Notes: a model not told the origin generated them from the letters alone. A stretch of DNA of 64,000 bases from Desulfobulbaceae bacterium BRH_c16a (GCA_000961725.1 LADS01000061.1:236119-300118), one strand, 5' to 3'; shown: positions 17,231 through 26,321, numbered from the stretch's first letter. Program-made: numbers and translations.

Positions 17231-18451
17231 ATGCCGTTCAGGATGGCGGAATCAGAGGGTGTTGCAGTCGTGAAAGTTATTGGTGTCGGTGGTGGCGGCG
17301 GAAACGCAATCAACACTATGGTTGCCAATAAGCTTCAGGGTGTTCAGTTTATTGCGGCCAATACTGACAAACAGGCATTGAATCTGTCCAGAGCCGATGT
17401 CTGCATCCAATTGGGACCTAATATTACTAAAGGTCTCGGCGCTGGAGCAGATCCGGAAACGGGCAACATGGCAGCCATGGAATCTCTGGAGGAATTGAGA
17501 GATGCACTGAAAGGCAGCGATATGGTGTTTGTCACCGCAGGACTTGGCGGTGGGACCGGAACCGGAGCCGCCCCCATTGTGGCCAAGGCAAGCAAGGAGC
17601 TTGGCGCGCTGACGGTGGCGGTGGTAACCAAACCTTTTGGCTTCGAGGGGAAATCGCGCACCCGTAATGCCGAACAGGGATGGCAGGACCTGTCGAAATA
17701 TGCCGATACCATTATTACCGTGCCCAACGACAGACTGCTGTCTATTATGCAGAAAAACAGCAAATTGTCGGATATGCTCGCCATGGCCGATAACGTTCTG
17801 CTGCAGGCGGTGAAAGGCATTACCGATCTGATCAATGTTCCGGGGTTGATAAATGCCGACTTTGCCGATCTTCGCACCGTGATGCGGGAAGTAGGACCGG
17901 CAATCATGGGCTCGGGTTCTGCGTCCGGTGAAAATCGGGCCACCGAGGCAGCCAAGAAGGCAATCGACAATCAACTCCTCGAGGATTCGGGAATCATCGG
18001 TGCGCGCGGCCTGCTGATCAATATTTCCGCATCCGAGGAAACATTCACCATGGCCGAGTTTATGGAGGCATCTGCTCTCATCCAGGAAAAAGCGGATGAC
18101 GATGCCAAGGTGGTGATCGGCGCCTTGTATGACGATTCCCTTGGCGACGAGATGCATATCACGGTGATAGCCACGGGAGTAGGGGGGATGATCGATAAAA
18201 AGGAAACAATCAATCCCGTTGTTGATACCCTTAAAAAAAAGCAGCCTGCGAAAGAATCCGAGTCCTTGATTAAAGGTGCACCGGCCGCACCGAACAGACA
18301 TCCGCGAATTTCAAGGTTGCCCGGTTCGAATTTTGAGTCCTTCGATAATCTGGGATCTTCAAATCCACCGGAAGGAAAAACTGGAAACGCACTCAACTGG
18401 AACGATGATTACCTGGAAACCCCCACGTATCTGCGCAAGAACGCAAATTGA
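17231..18451 (+). CDS. ftsZ: Cell division GTPase FtsZ
   Basis: FtsZ is the tubulin-like GTPase that forms the division ring. It shows GVGGGGGNAINTM, the tubulin signature GGGTGTGAAP (106-115), the synergy loop NADFADLRTVM and a C-terminal linker ending in the conserved tail peptide LETPTYLRKN, which binds FtsA and other partners. The length of 406 aa is normal. AGGGGG lies upstream of the ATG. Confidence 0.98.
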   Translation: MPFRMAESEGVAVVKVIGVGGGGGNAINTMVANKLQGVQFIAANTDKQALNLSRADVCIQLGPNITKGLGAGADPETGNMAAMESLEELRDALKGSDMVFVTAGLGGGTGTGAAPIVAKASKELGALTVAVVTKPFGFEGKSRTRNAEQGWQDLSKYADTIITVPNDRLLSIMQKNSKLSDMLAMADNVLLQAVKGITDLINVPGLINADFADLRTVMREVGPAIMGSGSASGENRATEAAKKAIDNQLLEDSGIIGARGLLINISASEETFTMAEFMEASALIQEKADDDAKVVIGALYDDSLGDEMHITVIATGVGGMIDKKETINPVVDTLKKKQPAKESESLIKGAPAAPNRHPRISRLPGSNFESFDNLGSSNPPEGKTGNALNWNDDYLETPTYLRKNAN

Positions 18452-18486
18452 TCGTTGTCGCCGGTACCGGCAAAAGGCAGAGTATA

Positions 18487-18528
18487 AAAAAACACTCCAG
18501 CACTCCCGGTCGGAATGGGTGCTGGAGT
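18487..18528. terminator. Hairpin after ftsZ, T-run on the minus strand
   Basis: ACTCCAGCAC (18494-18503) pairs perfectly with GTGCTGGAGT (18519-18528). The A-run is upstream (18487-18492), so a U-tract would follow the hairpin only on minus-strand transcripts. On the + strand it could still block exonuclease or mark the end of the division operon. It lies before the chosen start of the next gene. Confidence 0.5.
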
Positions 18529-18592
18529 AAAGCCGCCATCCGTTTCCCAGGGAACATGGGGGAAAACACTTGCCGAACCTCTGGGGAATATC

Positions 18593-20059
18593 ATGGTAAA
18601 ATGGGCAAAGACGGCCCCGACCATCGATTCGGTACGCCGGCAAAAGCTCGAAGCCGGGCTGCAGCCTTTTAAACTGGTCAAGTACTTTTCCTTTTCCAGT
18701 CTTGCCGTTATTCTGGTGTTCACCCTGCTGCTTTCCTGGATTATTTCCGACAATGCCAGGAAGGTGATGCTGGAACAGAATGAGGAATATTCCATGTTGC
18801 TTGCGGAAAACCTCAATCAACAGGTTTTTCGCCGATTCGTTCTTCCGGCCGTTATTCGGTATGGCGGCATCGCACTGCGTAATCCAGAACAATTCGAGCT
18901 ACTTGATAACATCGTCAAAGGGGTGACCCAGGGGCTGAAAATCGACTCGGTCACTATTTACGATTCGAGCATAAACATCATTTCCTATTCCACGTTGCCC
19001 GAACTGGTCGGCAAGAGGGATGTCGGCGGTGCAGAGTACTACAAAGCGCTGGAGGGAACCCCCAACTCCCGGCTGACCTACAGCGGTTCGGTTCTGAGTT
19101 TTATAAAAATCACGACAGATGTTCAATGCGAGCTGAAGACCTTCATCCCCTTTCGTCAGGTGAGGCAGGCGGGTGATGGCGATGATCCCATTATGGGAGT
19201 TATCGAGATCGAAAAGGATCTGTCGCGGAACTATCTGCATATCCTCAAGCTGCAGGGACGGATAATCATCGTTTCCGGCTTGGTTATGGCCATCCTGTTT
19301 CTTGTCCTTCGGTCTATTGTTTCCCGTGCCGGAGCGATCATTGAAAAGAGAGCGATCGAGCGGCTGAAACTGGAAGAAAAGCTTAACCAGGCCGAGAGGC
19401 TGGCCCATCTCGGGACGATGGTGGCGACGGTCAGCCATGAGATAAAAAGCCCATTGGGTATTGTCCGGAGTACTGCCGAGATTCTCGAAAAACGCATCGG
19501 CAAGCTGGCGCCGGGGAGTGAGCATCTAGCCAGAATCGTTGTTGACGAGACTGTGAGGCTCAACAATATCGTCGTGGAGTTTCTCGATTTTGCCAGACCG
19601 CAGCAGCCTAAACTGGAAACTGGAGATTTGAATCAGGTGGTCAGGAAGCTGCTGGAGTTTCTTTCGCCGGAGTTGAAACGGCAGCGCATCGAACTGGTGA
19701 CCGACCTGGCCCCCGATCTTTCTCCGGGGAAATTCGATCGGGAACTGATTTATCGCGCACTTCTCAATATTCTGATGAATGCCTTGCAGGCAATGACCGA
19801 AGATGGCAGGCTGCAGGTGAGTACCAGAATATCCTCCGACGGCAGCTCCTTGCTGGTGATCAGCGATACCGGCGTTGGAATGTCGGCGGAAAAGGTCGAA
19901 CAGATTTTTCAGCCTTTCTTCTCCGATAAAAGCAAGGGCACAGGCTTAGGTCTTGCCATAGCCAAAAATATCTTCGATATGCACGGAGCGGAAATCTCCG
20001 TGCAGAGCGCAGAGGGAAATGGGACAACCTTCACCATCACCATGCCGCCAGCAAAATAA
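18593..20059 (+). CDS. Membrane sensor histidine kinase
   Basis: Architecture of 488 aa: TM1 (about 32-52), extracytoplasmic sensor region (53-222), TM2 (223-243), HisKA with phospho-acceptor His282 in ATVSHEIKSPLG, and a HATPase domain (NALQAMTEDG, DTGVGMSAEKVEQIF, GTGLGLA). The ATG at 18593 follows CTGGGGAATATC; longer starts would run into the upstream hairpin. No response regulator gene is adjacent. Instead its 3' end overlaps an ABC ATPase gene by 41 bases, suggesting co-translation with the FetAB-like pair. Ligand and output are unknown. Confidence 0.85.
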   Translation: MVKWAKTAPTIDSVRRQKLEAGLQPFKLVKYFSFSSLAVILVFTLLLSWIISDNARKVMLEQNEEYSMLLAENLNQQVFRRFVLPAVIRYGGIALRNPEQFELLDNIVKGVTQGLKIDSVTIYDSSINIISYSTLPELVGKRDVGGAEYYKALEGTPNSRLTYSGSVLSFIKITTDVQCELKTFIPFRQVRQAGDGDDPIMGVIEIEKDLSRNYLHILKLQGRIIIVSGLVMAILFLVLRSIVSRAGAIIEKRAIERLKLEEKLNQAERLAHLGTMVATVSHEIKSPLGIVRSTAEILEKRIGKLAPGSEHLARIVVDETVRLNNIVVEFLDFARPQQPKLETGDLNQVVRKLLEFLSPELKRQRIELVTDLAPDLSPGKFDRELIYRALLNILMNALQAMTEDGRLQVSTRISSDGSSLLVISDTGVGMSAEKVEQIFQPFFSDKSKGTGLGLAIAKNIFDMHGAEISVQSAEGNGTTFTITMPPAK

Positions 20060-20690
20060 AGACATTCGCCTTCAGGTCAAGGATCTGAGCTTTCTCGGCA
20101 TGGGGCCATTTTCCTTTGCCGTGGCGGAAGGAGAATGTGTCGGCCTCACCGGCAGGTCCGGAATCGGCAAGAGTCAGCTGCTGCGAGCCCTCACCGAACT
20201 TATTCCATTCCAGGGAAAACTGCTTCTGGATGGTATACCCAGCAGTAATTTCCAGGCCCCGGAATGGCGTGCCCGGGTGACCATGGTTCCGGCTGAGTCG
20301 CATTGGTGGTACGATACGGTCGGCGATCACTTCGCAGTCGTGGCCGATACCGAGTCGATGGCGAGGGACCTGGCGTTTCTCGGTCTTGACCCGCAGGTCC
20401 GCGGGTGGGAGGTAAGCCGTCTGTCGACCGGCGAAAAACAGCGCCTTGCTTTGCTGCGGGCCTTACAGAACGAGCCGATAGTCTTGCTTCTCGATGAGCC
20501 CAGCTCCGCTTTGGATGCACACAATACCGAACTGCTGGAAGAATTTGTCGCTACGTATCGTGAGCGTACCGGAGCCTCGGTCGTTTGGGTGAGCCACGAT
20601 CCGGAACAATTGCAGCGGGTCTCTGCACGGGTGCTGAGGATGGAGCCAGACGGGTTGACGGAAATATTCGATTCTTCCGCCGGAAGGTAA
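20019..20690 (+). CDS. ABC transporter ATP-binding protein, FetA (YbbL)-like
   Basis: A 223-aa ABC ATPase with Walker A GRSGIGKS (45-52), signature LSTGEKQR (135-142), Walker B LLLDEP (156-161) and the H-loop WVSHDPEQ. Size and the following UPF0014 permease match the FetA/FetB system, linked in E. coli to iron export and oxidative-stress resistance. The ATG at 20019 lies inside the kinase gene, with GAGGG just upstream. The next possible starts would remove the first beta strand. Substrate is inferred from the family only. Confidence 0.85.
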   Translation: MGQPSPSPCRQQNKDIRLQVKDLSFLGMGPFSFAVAEGECVGLTGRSGIGKSQLLRALTELIPFQGKLLLDGIPSSNFQAPEWRARVTMVPAESHWWYDTVGDHFAVVADTESMARDLAFLGLDPQVRGWEVSRLSTGEKQRLALLRALQNEPIVLLLDEPSSALDAHNTELLEEFVATYRERTGASVVWVSHDPEQLQRVSARVLRMEPDGLTEIFDSSAGR

Positions 20691-20704
20691 CAGCAGGGGG
20701 TACT

Positions 20705-21508
20705 ATGAATCTCATCAGTCTGAGCAGTTTCGATCTGGCGATAGCAGCATCTCTTCTGGTCGTGCTGTCCTTCTTCAGCATGTTGCTGAGTCTTGGTCTT
20801 GAAAAAAAAATCATTCTTCTAAGTTGCCGGATGACGGCGCAACTCCTCCTGATCGGCCTGGTACTCCGCTATCTTTTTGCAAGCGGCAGTCTTCTTCTCG
20901 TCCTGTTGATGGCCACGGTCATGCTTCTTGCCGCCGGGCGGGAGGTATGGGCCAGACAGCGGCGGAAAATTGCCGGGATCTCCGGTTATACCCTCAGTAT
21001 CGGCGCCATGTTCGTTTCCTCGTTTTCCGTTACGGTTCTGGCGCTTGTGGTAATCATCCGGGTCGACCCCTGGTACACCCCGCAATATGCAATTCCCCTG
21101 TTGGGAATGCTTCTCGGCAACACCATGACCGGAATTTCTCTCGCCATGGACCGGATGACCGATCAATTGTATACCCTGCGGGGAGTGATCGAACAGCGCC
21201 TGTTGCTCGGACAGACCTGGCAGGAGGCGAGCAGGGATATCAGAAGCGATTGCATGCGGACCGGCATGATCCCGATAATCAACTCCATGGCGGCGGCCGG
21301 ACTGGTCAGTCTGCCCGGGATGATGACCGGCCAGATTCTCAGCGGAACTCCTCCCGTTGAAGCGGTCAAGTATCAGATCCTCATCATGTTTCTTATCGCT
21401 GCCGGGACAGGTTTTGGCGTTATCTGTGCGATCTGGATGTCGGGACTGCTGCTTTTTGACAAACGCCACCGGCTCCGTCTGGAGATCCTGAAGGGTTCGG
21501 CCAAGTAA
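20705..21508 (+). CDS. UPF0014 ABC permease, FetB (YbbM)-like
   Basis: A 267-aa inner-membrane protein with about seven hydrophobic helices and the UPF0014 core segments (LLGMLLGNTMTGISLAMDRM, GMIPIINSMAAAGLVSLPGMMTGQILSG). This core is characteristic of FetB permeases. The ATG at 20705 has CAGGGGG upstream and lies 14 bases after the ATPase stop. With the preceding ATPase it would form a complete exporter. A metal-export role, possibly iron, is family-based inference. Confidence 0.85.
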   Translation: MNLISLSSFDLAIAASLLVVLSFFSMLLSLGLEKKIILLSCRMTAQLLLIGLVLRYLFASGSLLLVLLMATVMLLAAGREVWARQRRKIAGISGYTLSIGAMFVSSFSVTVLALVVIIRVDPWYTPQYAIPLLGMLLGNTMTGISLAMDRMTDQLYTLRGVIEQRLLLGQTWQEASRDIRSDCMRTGMIPIINSMAAAGLVSLPGMMTGQILSGTPPVEAVKYQILIMFLIAAGTGFGVICAIWMSGLLLFDKRHRLRLEILKGSAK

Positions 21509-21634
21509 GATTTTAAAATGAGAATAGAGTTGTATCTTTGCCATCGATAGTGTTCATATGTCTATAAATAGATGTTAAATCTGTCTGTCGACAGGCAAGA
21601 GCGTAATGAAATCCCAGAACAAAAGGATGAGAGG

Positions 21635-23362
21635 ATGGGGAAGAAAATAGTCATAGTTGGCGGTGTGGCCGCGGGGCCCAAAGCCGCTTGTCGGGTAAAA
21701 CGAATACTGCCGGATGCCGATGTAACGGTCATCGATCAGGATAACTTGATCTCCTATGGCGGTTGCGGGATTCCTTACTACGTTTCCGGGGATGTAGCCG
21801 ATGAGAAGGAGTTGCGATCAACGAGTTTTCATATGCTGCGCGACGAGTTCTTCTTTGCAAAGGCAAAAGGGGTGAAAACCCTGACCTCGACGAGAGCCCT
21901 GATGATCGACCGGGGGCGGAAGACCGTTCTTGTCGAAGATCTGCCGTCCGGGAAACAGAACGAGATTTCCTACGACACCCTGCTGCTTGCCACCGGAAGC
22001 CGGCCGGTAATCCTGCCGATCCCCGGTAATGAGGCCGATGGCGTATTCACCATCAGCGATCTGCACAAGGCGGTAGCGATCAAGGAGAGGCTGGCCAGGG
22101 GCGAGGTCGGCAAAGCGGTGGTTATCGGCGGCGGCGCGATCGGCATCGAAATGGCCGAAGCTCTCACCGATCTGTGGGGTATCGAAACGGCAATCGTCGA
22201 ATATATGGATCAGCTTTTGCCGCGAATTATCGATTGGCCGCTTGCGGCAATCCTGGAAAAGCATCTGCGCGACCACAATGTCGAGATCTATCTTGGCGAG
22301 GCCGCAGAAGAGATTGTCGTTACCGATGGCAGAGCAGTTGCCGTTCGAACCGGGAAAAGAACACTCGATGCCGATCTGGTGATCATGGCGGCAGGGGTCA
22401 GGCCGCGTTCCGAACTTGCCCGCGAGGCTGGTCTGCTCGTATCCGAAAGAGGAGGCATTATCGTCAACAGCAGGATGCAGACATCGGATCCGAATATCTT
22501 TGCGGCAGGTGACTGCGTCGAAATACCCCATCTTGTTTCCGGCAAGGGTTTTGTCGCGCCGTTTGGCAGTATGGCCAACAAAGAGGGGCGGGTTGCCGCC
22601 GACAACATGGCCGGCATCCCCTCGACTTTTAAAGGAGGCGTCGGCAGCTTTATCCTCAAGGCCTTTGAGCTTTCCATCGGCTCGGTGGGCCTCAGTCTGG
22701 AAACAGCCCGCGCCGAAGGTTTCGAGGCGGAATTTTCCCTTTCTTCACCCTCGGACAGGGCACATTTCTATCCCGGACAGGATATCGTCTGCCTGGAGTT
22801 GATCTTCGACCGCAAGACCAGGAAGGTGCTGGGCTTGCAGGGGACGGGGCCGATGAACGATGCCTTGTCGGCACGGATAGATGCGGCGGCTGTGGCGATC
22901 AGCAGTGGTGCCACCATAGACGATTTCGGCAATATAGAAATGGCCTATTCTCCCCCGTTTTCTACGGCGATCGATCCGATCAACGCCGCTGCCTATATCG
23001 CCGACAATCTCTGCGCCGGACGAATGCGGCAGATCGGCATGGAGGATTTTTTCGCCTGGATGGCCGAACCTTCGATTCATCCGGATTGGCAGGTAGTCGA
23101 TGTTCGCCATGCAAAACAGGCGGCACCGTTTGTCGAGAGGTTCGGCAGCGGACTCTGGGCCTCGCTGCCCTACGAGCAGGTGCGGGACAGATATCGGGAA
23201 TTGTCCACCGAAAAGACCCTGATTGTCTTTTGCAATGCCGGATCAAGATCCTTTGAGATCCAGGTTTTTCTCGATTACGCAGGTCTGAAAAACAATCTGG
23301 TATTACCCGGAGGCTTTAATGTCATCCGGCGGATAGGAGCGGACTGGTTGCCGGTATCCTGA
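21635..23362 (+). CDS. FAD-dependent CoA-disulfide reductase-like protein with C-terminal rhodanese domain
   Basis: A 575-aa fusion. The N-terminal part is a pyridine nucleotide-disulfide oxidoreductase: FAD motif KIVIVGGVAAGPKAA (4-18), single redox Cys44 in SYGGCGIPYY, NAD motif AVVIGGGAIGIEMAEAL and a second FAD motif VFAAGDCVE-like IFAAGDCVE. The C-terminal part is a rhodanese with active Cys near residue 533 in CNAGSRS. This matches the CoADR-Rhd / NADH persulfide reductase family, which handles CoA persulfide or polysulfide. The ATG at 21635 follows AAAGGATGAGAGG. Physiological role, sulfur reduction or thiol redox, is inferred. Confidence 0.9.
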   Translation: MGKKIVIVGGVAAGPKAACRVKRILPDADVTVIDQDNLISYGGCGIPYYVSGDVADEKELRSTSFHMLRDEFFFAKAKGVKTLTSTRALMIDRGRKTVLVEDLPSGKQNEISYDTLLLATGSRPVILPIPGNEADGVFTISDLHKAVAIKERLARGEVGKAVVIGGGAIGIEMAEALTDLWGIETAIVEYMDQLLPRIIDWPLAAILEKHLRDHNVEIYLGEAAEEIVVTDGRAVAVRTGKRTLDADLVIMAAGVRPRSELAREAGLLVSERGGIIVNSRMQTSDPNIFAAGDCVEIPHLVSGKGFVAPFGSMANKEGRVAADNMAGIPSTFKGGVGSFILKAFELSIGSVGLSLETARAEGFEAEFSLSSPSDRAHFYPGQDIVCLELIFDRKTRKVLGLQGTGPMNDALSARIDAAAVAISSGATIDDFGNIEMAYSPPFSTAIDPINAAAYIADNLCAGRMRQIGMEDFFAWMAEPSIHPDWQVVDVRHAKQAAPFVERFGSGLWASLPYEQVRDRYRELSTEKTLIVFCNAGSRSFEIQVFLDYAGLKNNLVLPGGFNVIRRIGADWLPVS

Positions 23363-23400
23363 GGAGTATTCCAAGGGAAGAGCCCGTTGGAATTCAAAAT

Positions 23401-23430
23401 TCGACAAACCATTATTGCACGTGCTATGAT
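23401..23430 (+). promoter_or_regulatory. Probable promoter of the HEAT-receiver gene
   Basis: TCGACA (23401-23406, 5 of 6 matches to -35) is followed after 18 bp by TATGAT (23425-23430, 5 of 6 matches to -10). It lies about 70 bases before the ATG at 23503, which has an AAGGAAGGAG ribosome site. Confidence 0.5.
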
Positions 23431-23502
23431 AAACGAATTGTGAGACTGAGACTTGTTCCGGTCAGAAGCTATTCTATTTAAGGAAGGAGTAATGAAATAC
23501 AT

Positions 23503-25125
23503 ATGGCTGATCTGAATCCGCAACACATGATTGAGGAAATCCAGGATAACATTAAAACCGGTGATTTGCTCAAGGCACAACTCGTCTTAGCGCATATCCG
23601 GGATGTCGATCAGAAGAGCCGGAATCGGTTGATTTATTTCCTGACCAGAGCCGATGCCGAATTTTCCGTACCGCTTTTCATATATCTGCTGAAACACCAG
23701 GCCGAAGTCGCCGAGGAGATGCCGATCATTCGCGAGACCATGCTTTCCATCCTTCTTGCCTATCCCGAGAAGCTGATAGCATTCCTTGGCTCGCCGACCA
23801 TTGGGGATAAATCCGAACTTATCAGATTGGTGGGAGAGCTGCGGCTGGAAGAGGCGACCTCTGTCCTTCTTGACCTCATAGCCGCCTCGGAAGACGATGC
23901 GGAGATACTCAATATCATAGAAAGCCTTGGTCTCATTGGTGACCCTGAAGCAATAAACACCCTGACCGACTACCTGTATGCCGCCAATCGTGAACTTATC
24001 ATGGCCGCGGTTCAGGCGCTCGGTCAGGTCGGAACGCCCTCGGCGATGCATCGCCTGGCGGAAAGAATGGGAACCGATAATGAAATCGACTACCTGATTC
24101 TCTCCATCTTTTCCGAGGTTCAGGATCAGATTTCCCTCGAAAAACTCAACGATACGATCCGGTCGCATTATGCCCATATGCGGACCTTCGCCAAAACCGA
24201 ACTGGTGAGGATCGGCCCGAAAGCGGTGCCGATCCTGATTGACAACCTGCTCCATGACGATCCCGATTTTCGCATCCATACCTTGAACGTGCTGGGTGAT
24301 ATCGGCGATGAATCGGCGGTCACTCCGATTCGAAAGCTGCTCGGCAACGAGCCAAAGAGCGCCAATGTCCGGTTTGCCGCCTATGAGGCACTCGCTCTTT
24401 TACCGCTCAAAAAGGGCGCATACACCCTTACGGCCGGTTTGACCGATCCGGAGGATCACGTATGTATCGCTGCAGCAAGGGCAATTGATCGTAATTTTTC
24501 GCCGATTCTTGGCGCGGGCATTAAAAACCTGCTGCGAGGACCGGAAAAAGACGCAAGACATATTGCCAAGATTATAGTCAACGCGCAGGTCGACAATGTC
24601 TTTGTGTTTCTTACCGATGACGAGGTGTTCCAGGAACTGGCGCTGGTCTATCTCCCCCATACCCATAAGGATATCCGGGATCATTATCACAAGTTGCTGA
24701 TCCAGGCCGGGAAAAATGATTTTGCCAAGAAAATAACCGGGAAAGAAGAACTCGGCGTACGGCCGAAGGTAGTGGCTGTGGACGACTCGCGGATGATACT
24801 CAATATCTACAAGGCCACCTTGCATGAACTGGGCTATGACCCTGTGTTGTTTGAGTTTCCTGCCTCGGCACTCGAATGGCTGCGGACGGAAAAGCCGCTT
24901 ATGGTGCTTTCCGATCTCAACATGCCCGAGATGACCGGCATCCAGCTCTCGGAAAAAATACGGGAAAAATACTCCGCGAAAATTCTTCCGATCATTATGG
25001 TTACAACTCAGAATGAGAGTCAGGATAACGATGCGGCGATGGCTGTCGGGGTCAATGCCATTCTTCACAAGCCATTTAACGCGGGCAGTCTGGGCGCTGC
25101 TATGGACAAGATTCTGAAGGGATGA
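23503..25125 (+). CDS. HEAT-repeat protein with C-terminal response-regulator receiver domain
   Basis: A 540-aa protein. Residues about 60-400 are alpha-helical HEAT-like repeats (for example LLDLIAASEDDAEILNIIESLGLIG and VPILIDNLLHDDPDFRIHTLNVLGDIG). Residues 420-540 form a receiver domain with the acidic pair VDD, phospho-acceptor Asp471 (LSDLNMPEMTG), the Thr switch (MVTTQ) and Lys523 (LHKPF). There is no DNA-binding or enzymatic output domain, so the helical scaffold is probably the output, working by protein contact. No kinase gene is adjacent. Its 3' end overlaps the convergent PHP gene by 26 bases. Confidence 0.85.
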   Translation: MADLNPQHMIEEIQDNIKTGDLLKAQLVLAHIRDVDQKSRNRLIYFLTRADAEFSVPLFIYLLKHQAEVAEEMPIIRETMLSILLAYPEKLIAFLGSPTIGDKSELIRLVGELRLEEATSVLLDLIAASEDDAEILNIIESLGLIGDPEAINTLTDYLYAANRELIMAAVQALGQVGTPSAMHRLAERMGTDNEIDYLILSIFSEVQDQISLEKLNDTIRSHYAHMRTFAKTELVRIGPKAVPILIDNLLHDDPDFRIHTLNVLGDIGDESAVTPIRKLLGNEPKSANVRFAAYEALALLPLKKGAYTLTAGLTDPEDHVCIAAARAIDRNFSPILGAGIKNLLRGPEKDARHIAKIIVNAQVDNVFVFLTDDEVFQELALVYLPHTHKDIRDHYHKLLIQAGKNDFAKKITGKEELGVRPKVVAVDDSRMILNIYKATLHELGYDPVLFEFPASALEWLRTEKPLMVLSDLNMPEMTGIQLSEKIREKYSAKILPIIMVTTQNESQDNDAAMAVGVNAILHKPFNAGSLGAAMDKILKG

Positions 25126-25909
25126 ACCGGCAGATATCGGCAAAATGACGGGCGACATCAGCCGGCCGATGAGCATCCGAGCCAAGTATCAGTGGAATGT
25201 TGTATGCAAGAGCAAGAGAGAGGATCCGGCCCGTCGGAAAGGGTTCTCGGCGGATTGTAATCCCGGAGGTGTTGAGCTCGAGAGCCATTCCCTTTTTACT
25301 CACCGTCTGAAGCAGTTGCTCGATCAACCGGTAATGGGCCTCGGTGAGCGTGGTCTCCGGGACAAACCGCAGGGCCCCGTCAAGATGGCACAGCATCGTC
25401 CCCGGAAGTTGTCGGACGGCCTCATGCAGAGTACGAAAATAGAGATCCAGCAGCATTTCCGGTTGGAACTGCCTGGCGAGCCGGGTATTCTCCTCTTTCC
25501 TGCTGAACAGGTTGAGGTGCTCTCGCATTCCGGGCAGTTTCAGGAAATGGCAGGAGACGCCGATACAGTCCCACTGCCGTCTCTTAAGGCGTGTCCGGAG
25601 AGTCCCTGCGCGGTCCGCATTGAAACCGCATTCAACGCCAAGACCTATCTCGAGTTGCCTGCCATAAAGGTCCTGCAGTCGCCGGCCTTCGGAAAAATAG
25701 TAATCGAACGCATCCTCTGAAAGCCAGGTGTCGGAATGACAGAGAATGCCTTCCTCCATGTGCTCGAGGAATATAATTTTCCTGAGTCCTTTGGCGATTG
25801 CGGACTGGACATATTCCTCCATTTCACCTGTGGCATGACCACAGAGGCGGGTGTGGATATGGCTGTCGCAATAGAGGTCGAGTGCTTCGGGCAGGGAGAG
25901 TTGAATCAG
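25100..25909 (-). CDS. PHP-domain phosphoesterase, histidinol-phosphatase-like
   Basis: The protein has the PHP metal-binding start SHIHTRLCGHA (16-26), LEHMEEG, GVECGFNA, SCHFLKLPG, CHLDGALRF and SDAHRPADV, as in HisK-type histidinol phosphatases and related metal-dependent phosphoesterases. The first ATG (25822) would delete the essential HIH motif. The frame is open further upstream and the best start is CTG at 25909, which overlaps the stop of the small upstream gene as CTGA, with AAAGG before it. Length would be 269 aa. Substrate is not certain; histidinol phosphate is only one option. A stand-alone gene outside a his operon favours caution. Confidence 0.75.
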   Translation of the reverse strand: MIQLSLPEALDLYCDSHIHTRLCGHATGEMEEYVQSAIAKGLRKIIFLEHMEEGILCHSDTWLSEDAFDYYFSEGRRLQDLYGRQLEIGLGVECGFNADRAGTLRTRLKRRQWDCIGVSCHFLKLPGMREHLNLFSRKEENTRLARQFQPEMLLDLYFRTLHEAVRQLPGTMLCHLDGALRFVPETTLTEAHYRLIEQLLQTVSKKGMALELNTSGITIRREPFPTGRILSLALAYNIPLILGSDAHRPADVARHFADICRFIPSESCP

Positions 25910-26100
25910 GCGTTGCCTTTCGGGAAAAAATGGAGCACTCCATCTATATCGGAAGTATCGCAGACATGACCGAGTTCGAGCTCGAGATCAAGATACTCCT
26001 CGATGCCTTCAATCTTCAGGGCAAGTGCAGGTCCATCGGGAAGGTGATACACAACGGTTCTGACTCCGGATAAATCTATCGGACGGCTGAACAATTTCAT
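25906..26100 (-). CDS. Small hypothetical protein upstream of the PHP gene
   Basis: A 64-aa frame from the ATG at 26100 (AAAGG upstream; an earlier ATG at 26160 is less likely). It is acidic, with no membrane segment and no family I recognise (MKLFSRPIDLSGVRTVVYHL start). Its stop overlaps the probable CTG start of the PHP phosphoesterase, suggesting translational coupling and perhaps a shared function. Confidence 0.55.
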   Translation of the reverse strand: MKLFSRPIDLSGVRTVVYHLPDGPALALKIEGIEEYLDLELELGHVCDTSDIDGVLHFFPKGNA

Positions 26101-26294
26101 TCTTTTAAAACCTTTTTCTACCGGCTGCCCGGTATACTGAAATAGGAGAAAATCTAACACTGAGCAAGCAGACTTATACGATTAATACGCCAAAACTGCA
26201 AGAGAGAAGCGCAATTAAGACTTGCGAATTATTTGCCGGGCCTTTCTCTTACCCGTTCTCTTGAGACAAAGCGTCCGACTTATGGTGAAATAGG

Positions 26295-26321
26295 TTTACA
26301 CAACAGACGGTGATGTATAAT
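26295..26321 (+). promoter_or_regulatory. Probable promoter of the YkgJ-type gene
   Basis: A perfect TATAAT (26316-26321) follows TTTACA (26295-26300), with a short 15-bp spacer. It is about 70 bases upstream of the ATG at 26390. The rest of the 290-base gap between the small minus gene and this gene shows nothing I can name. Confidence 0.4.
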
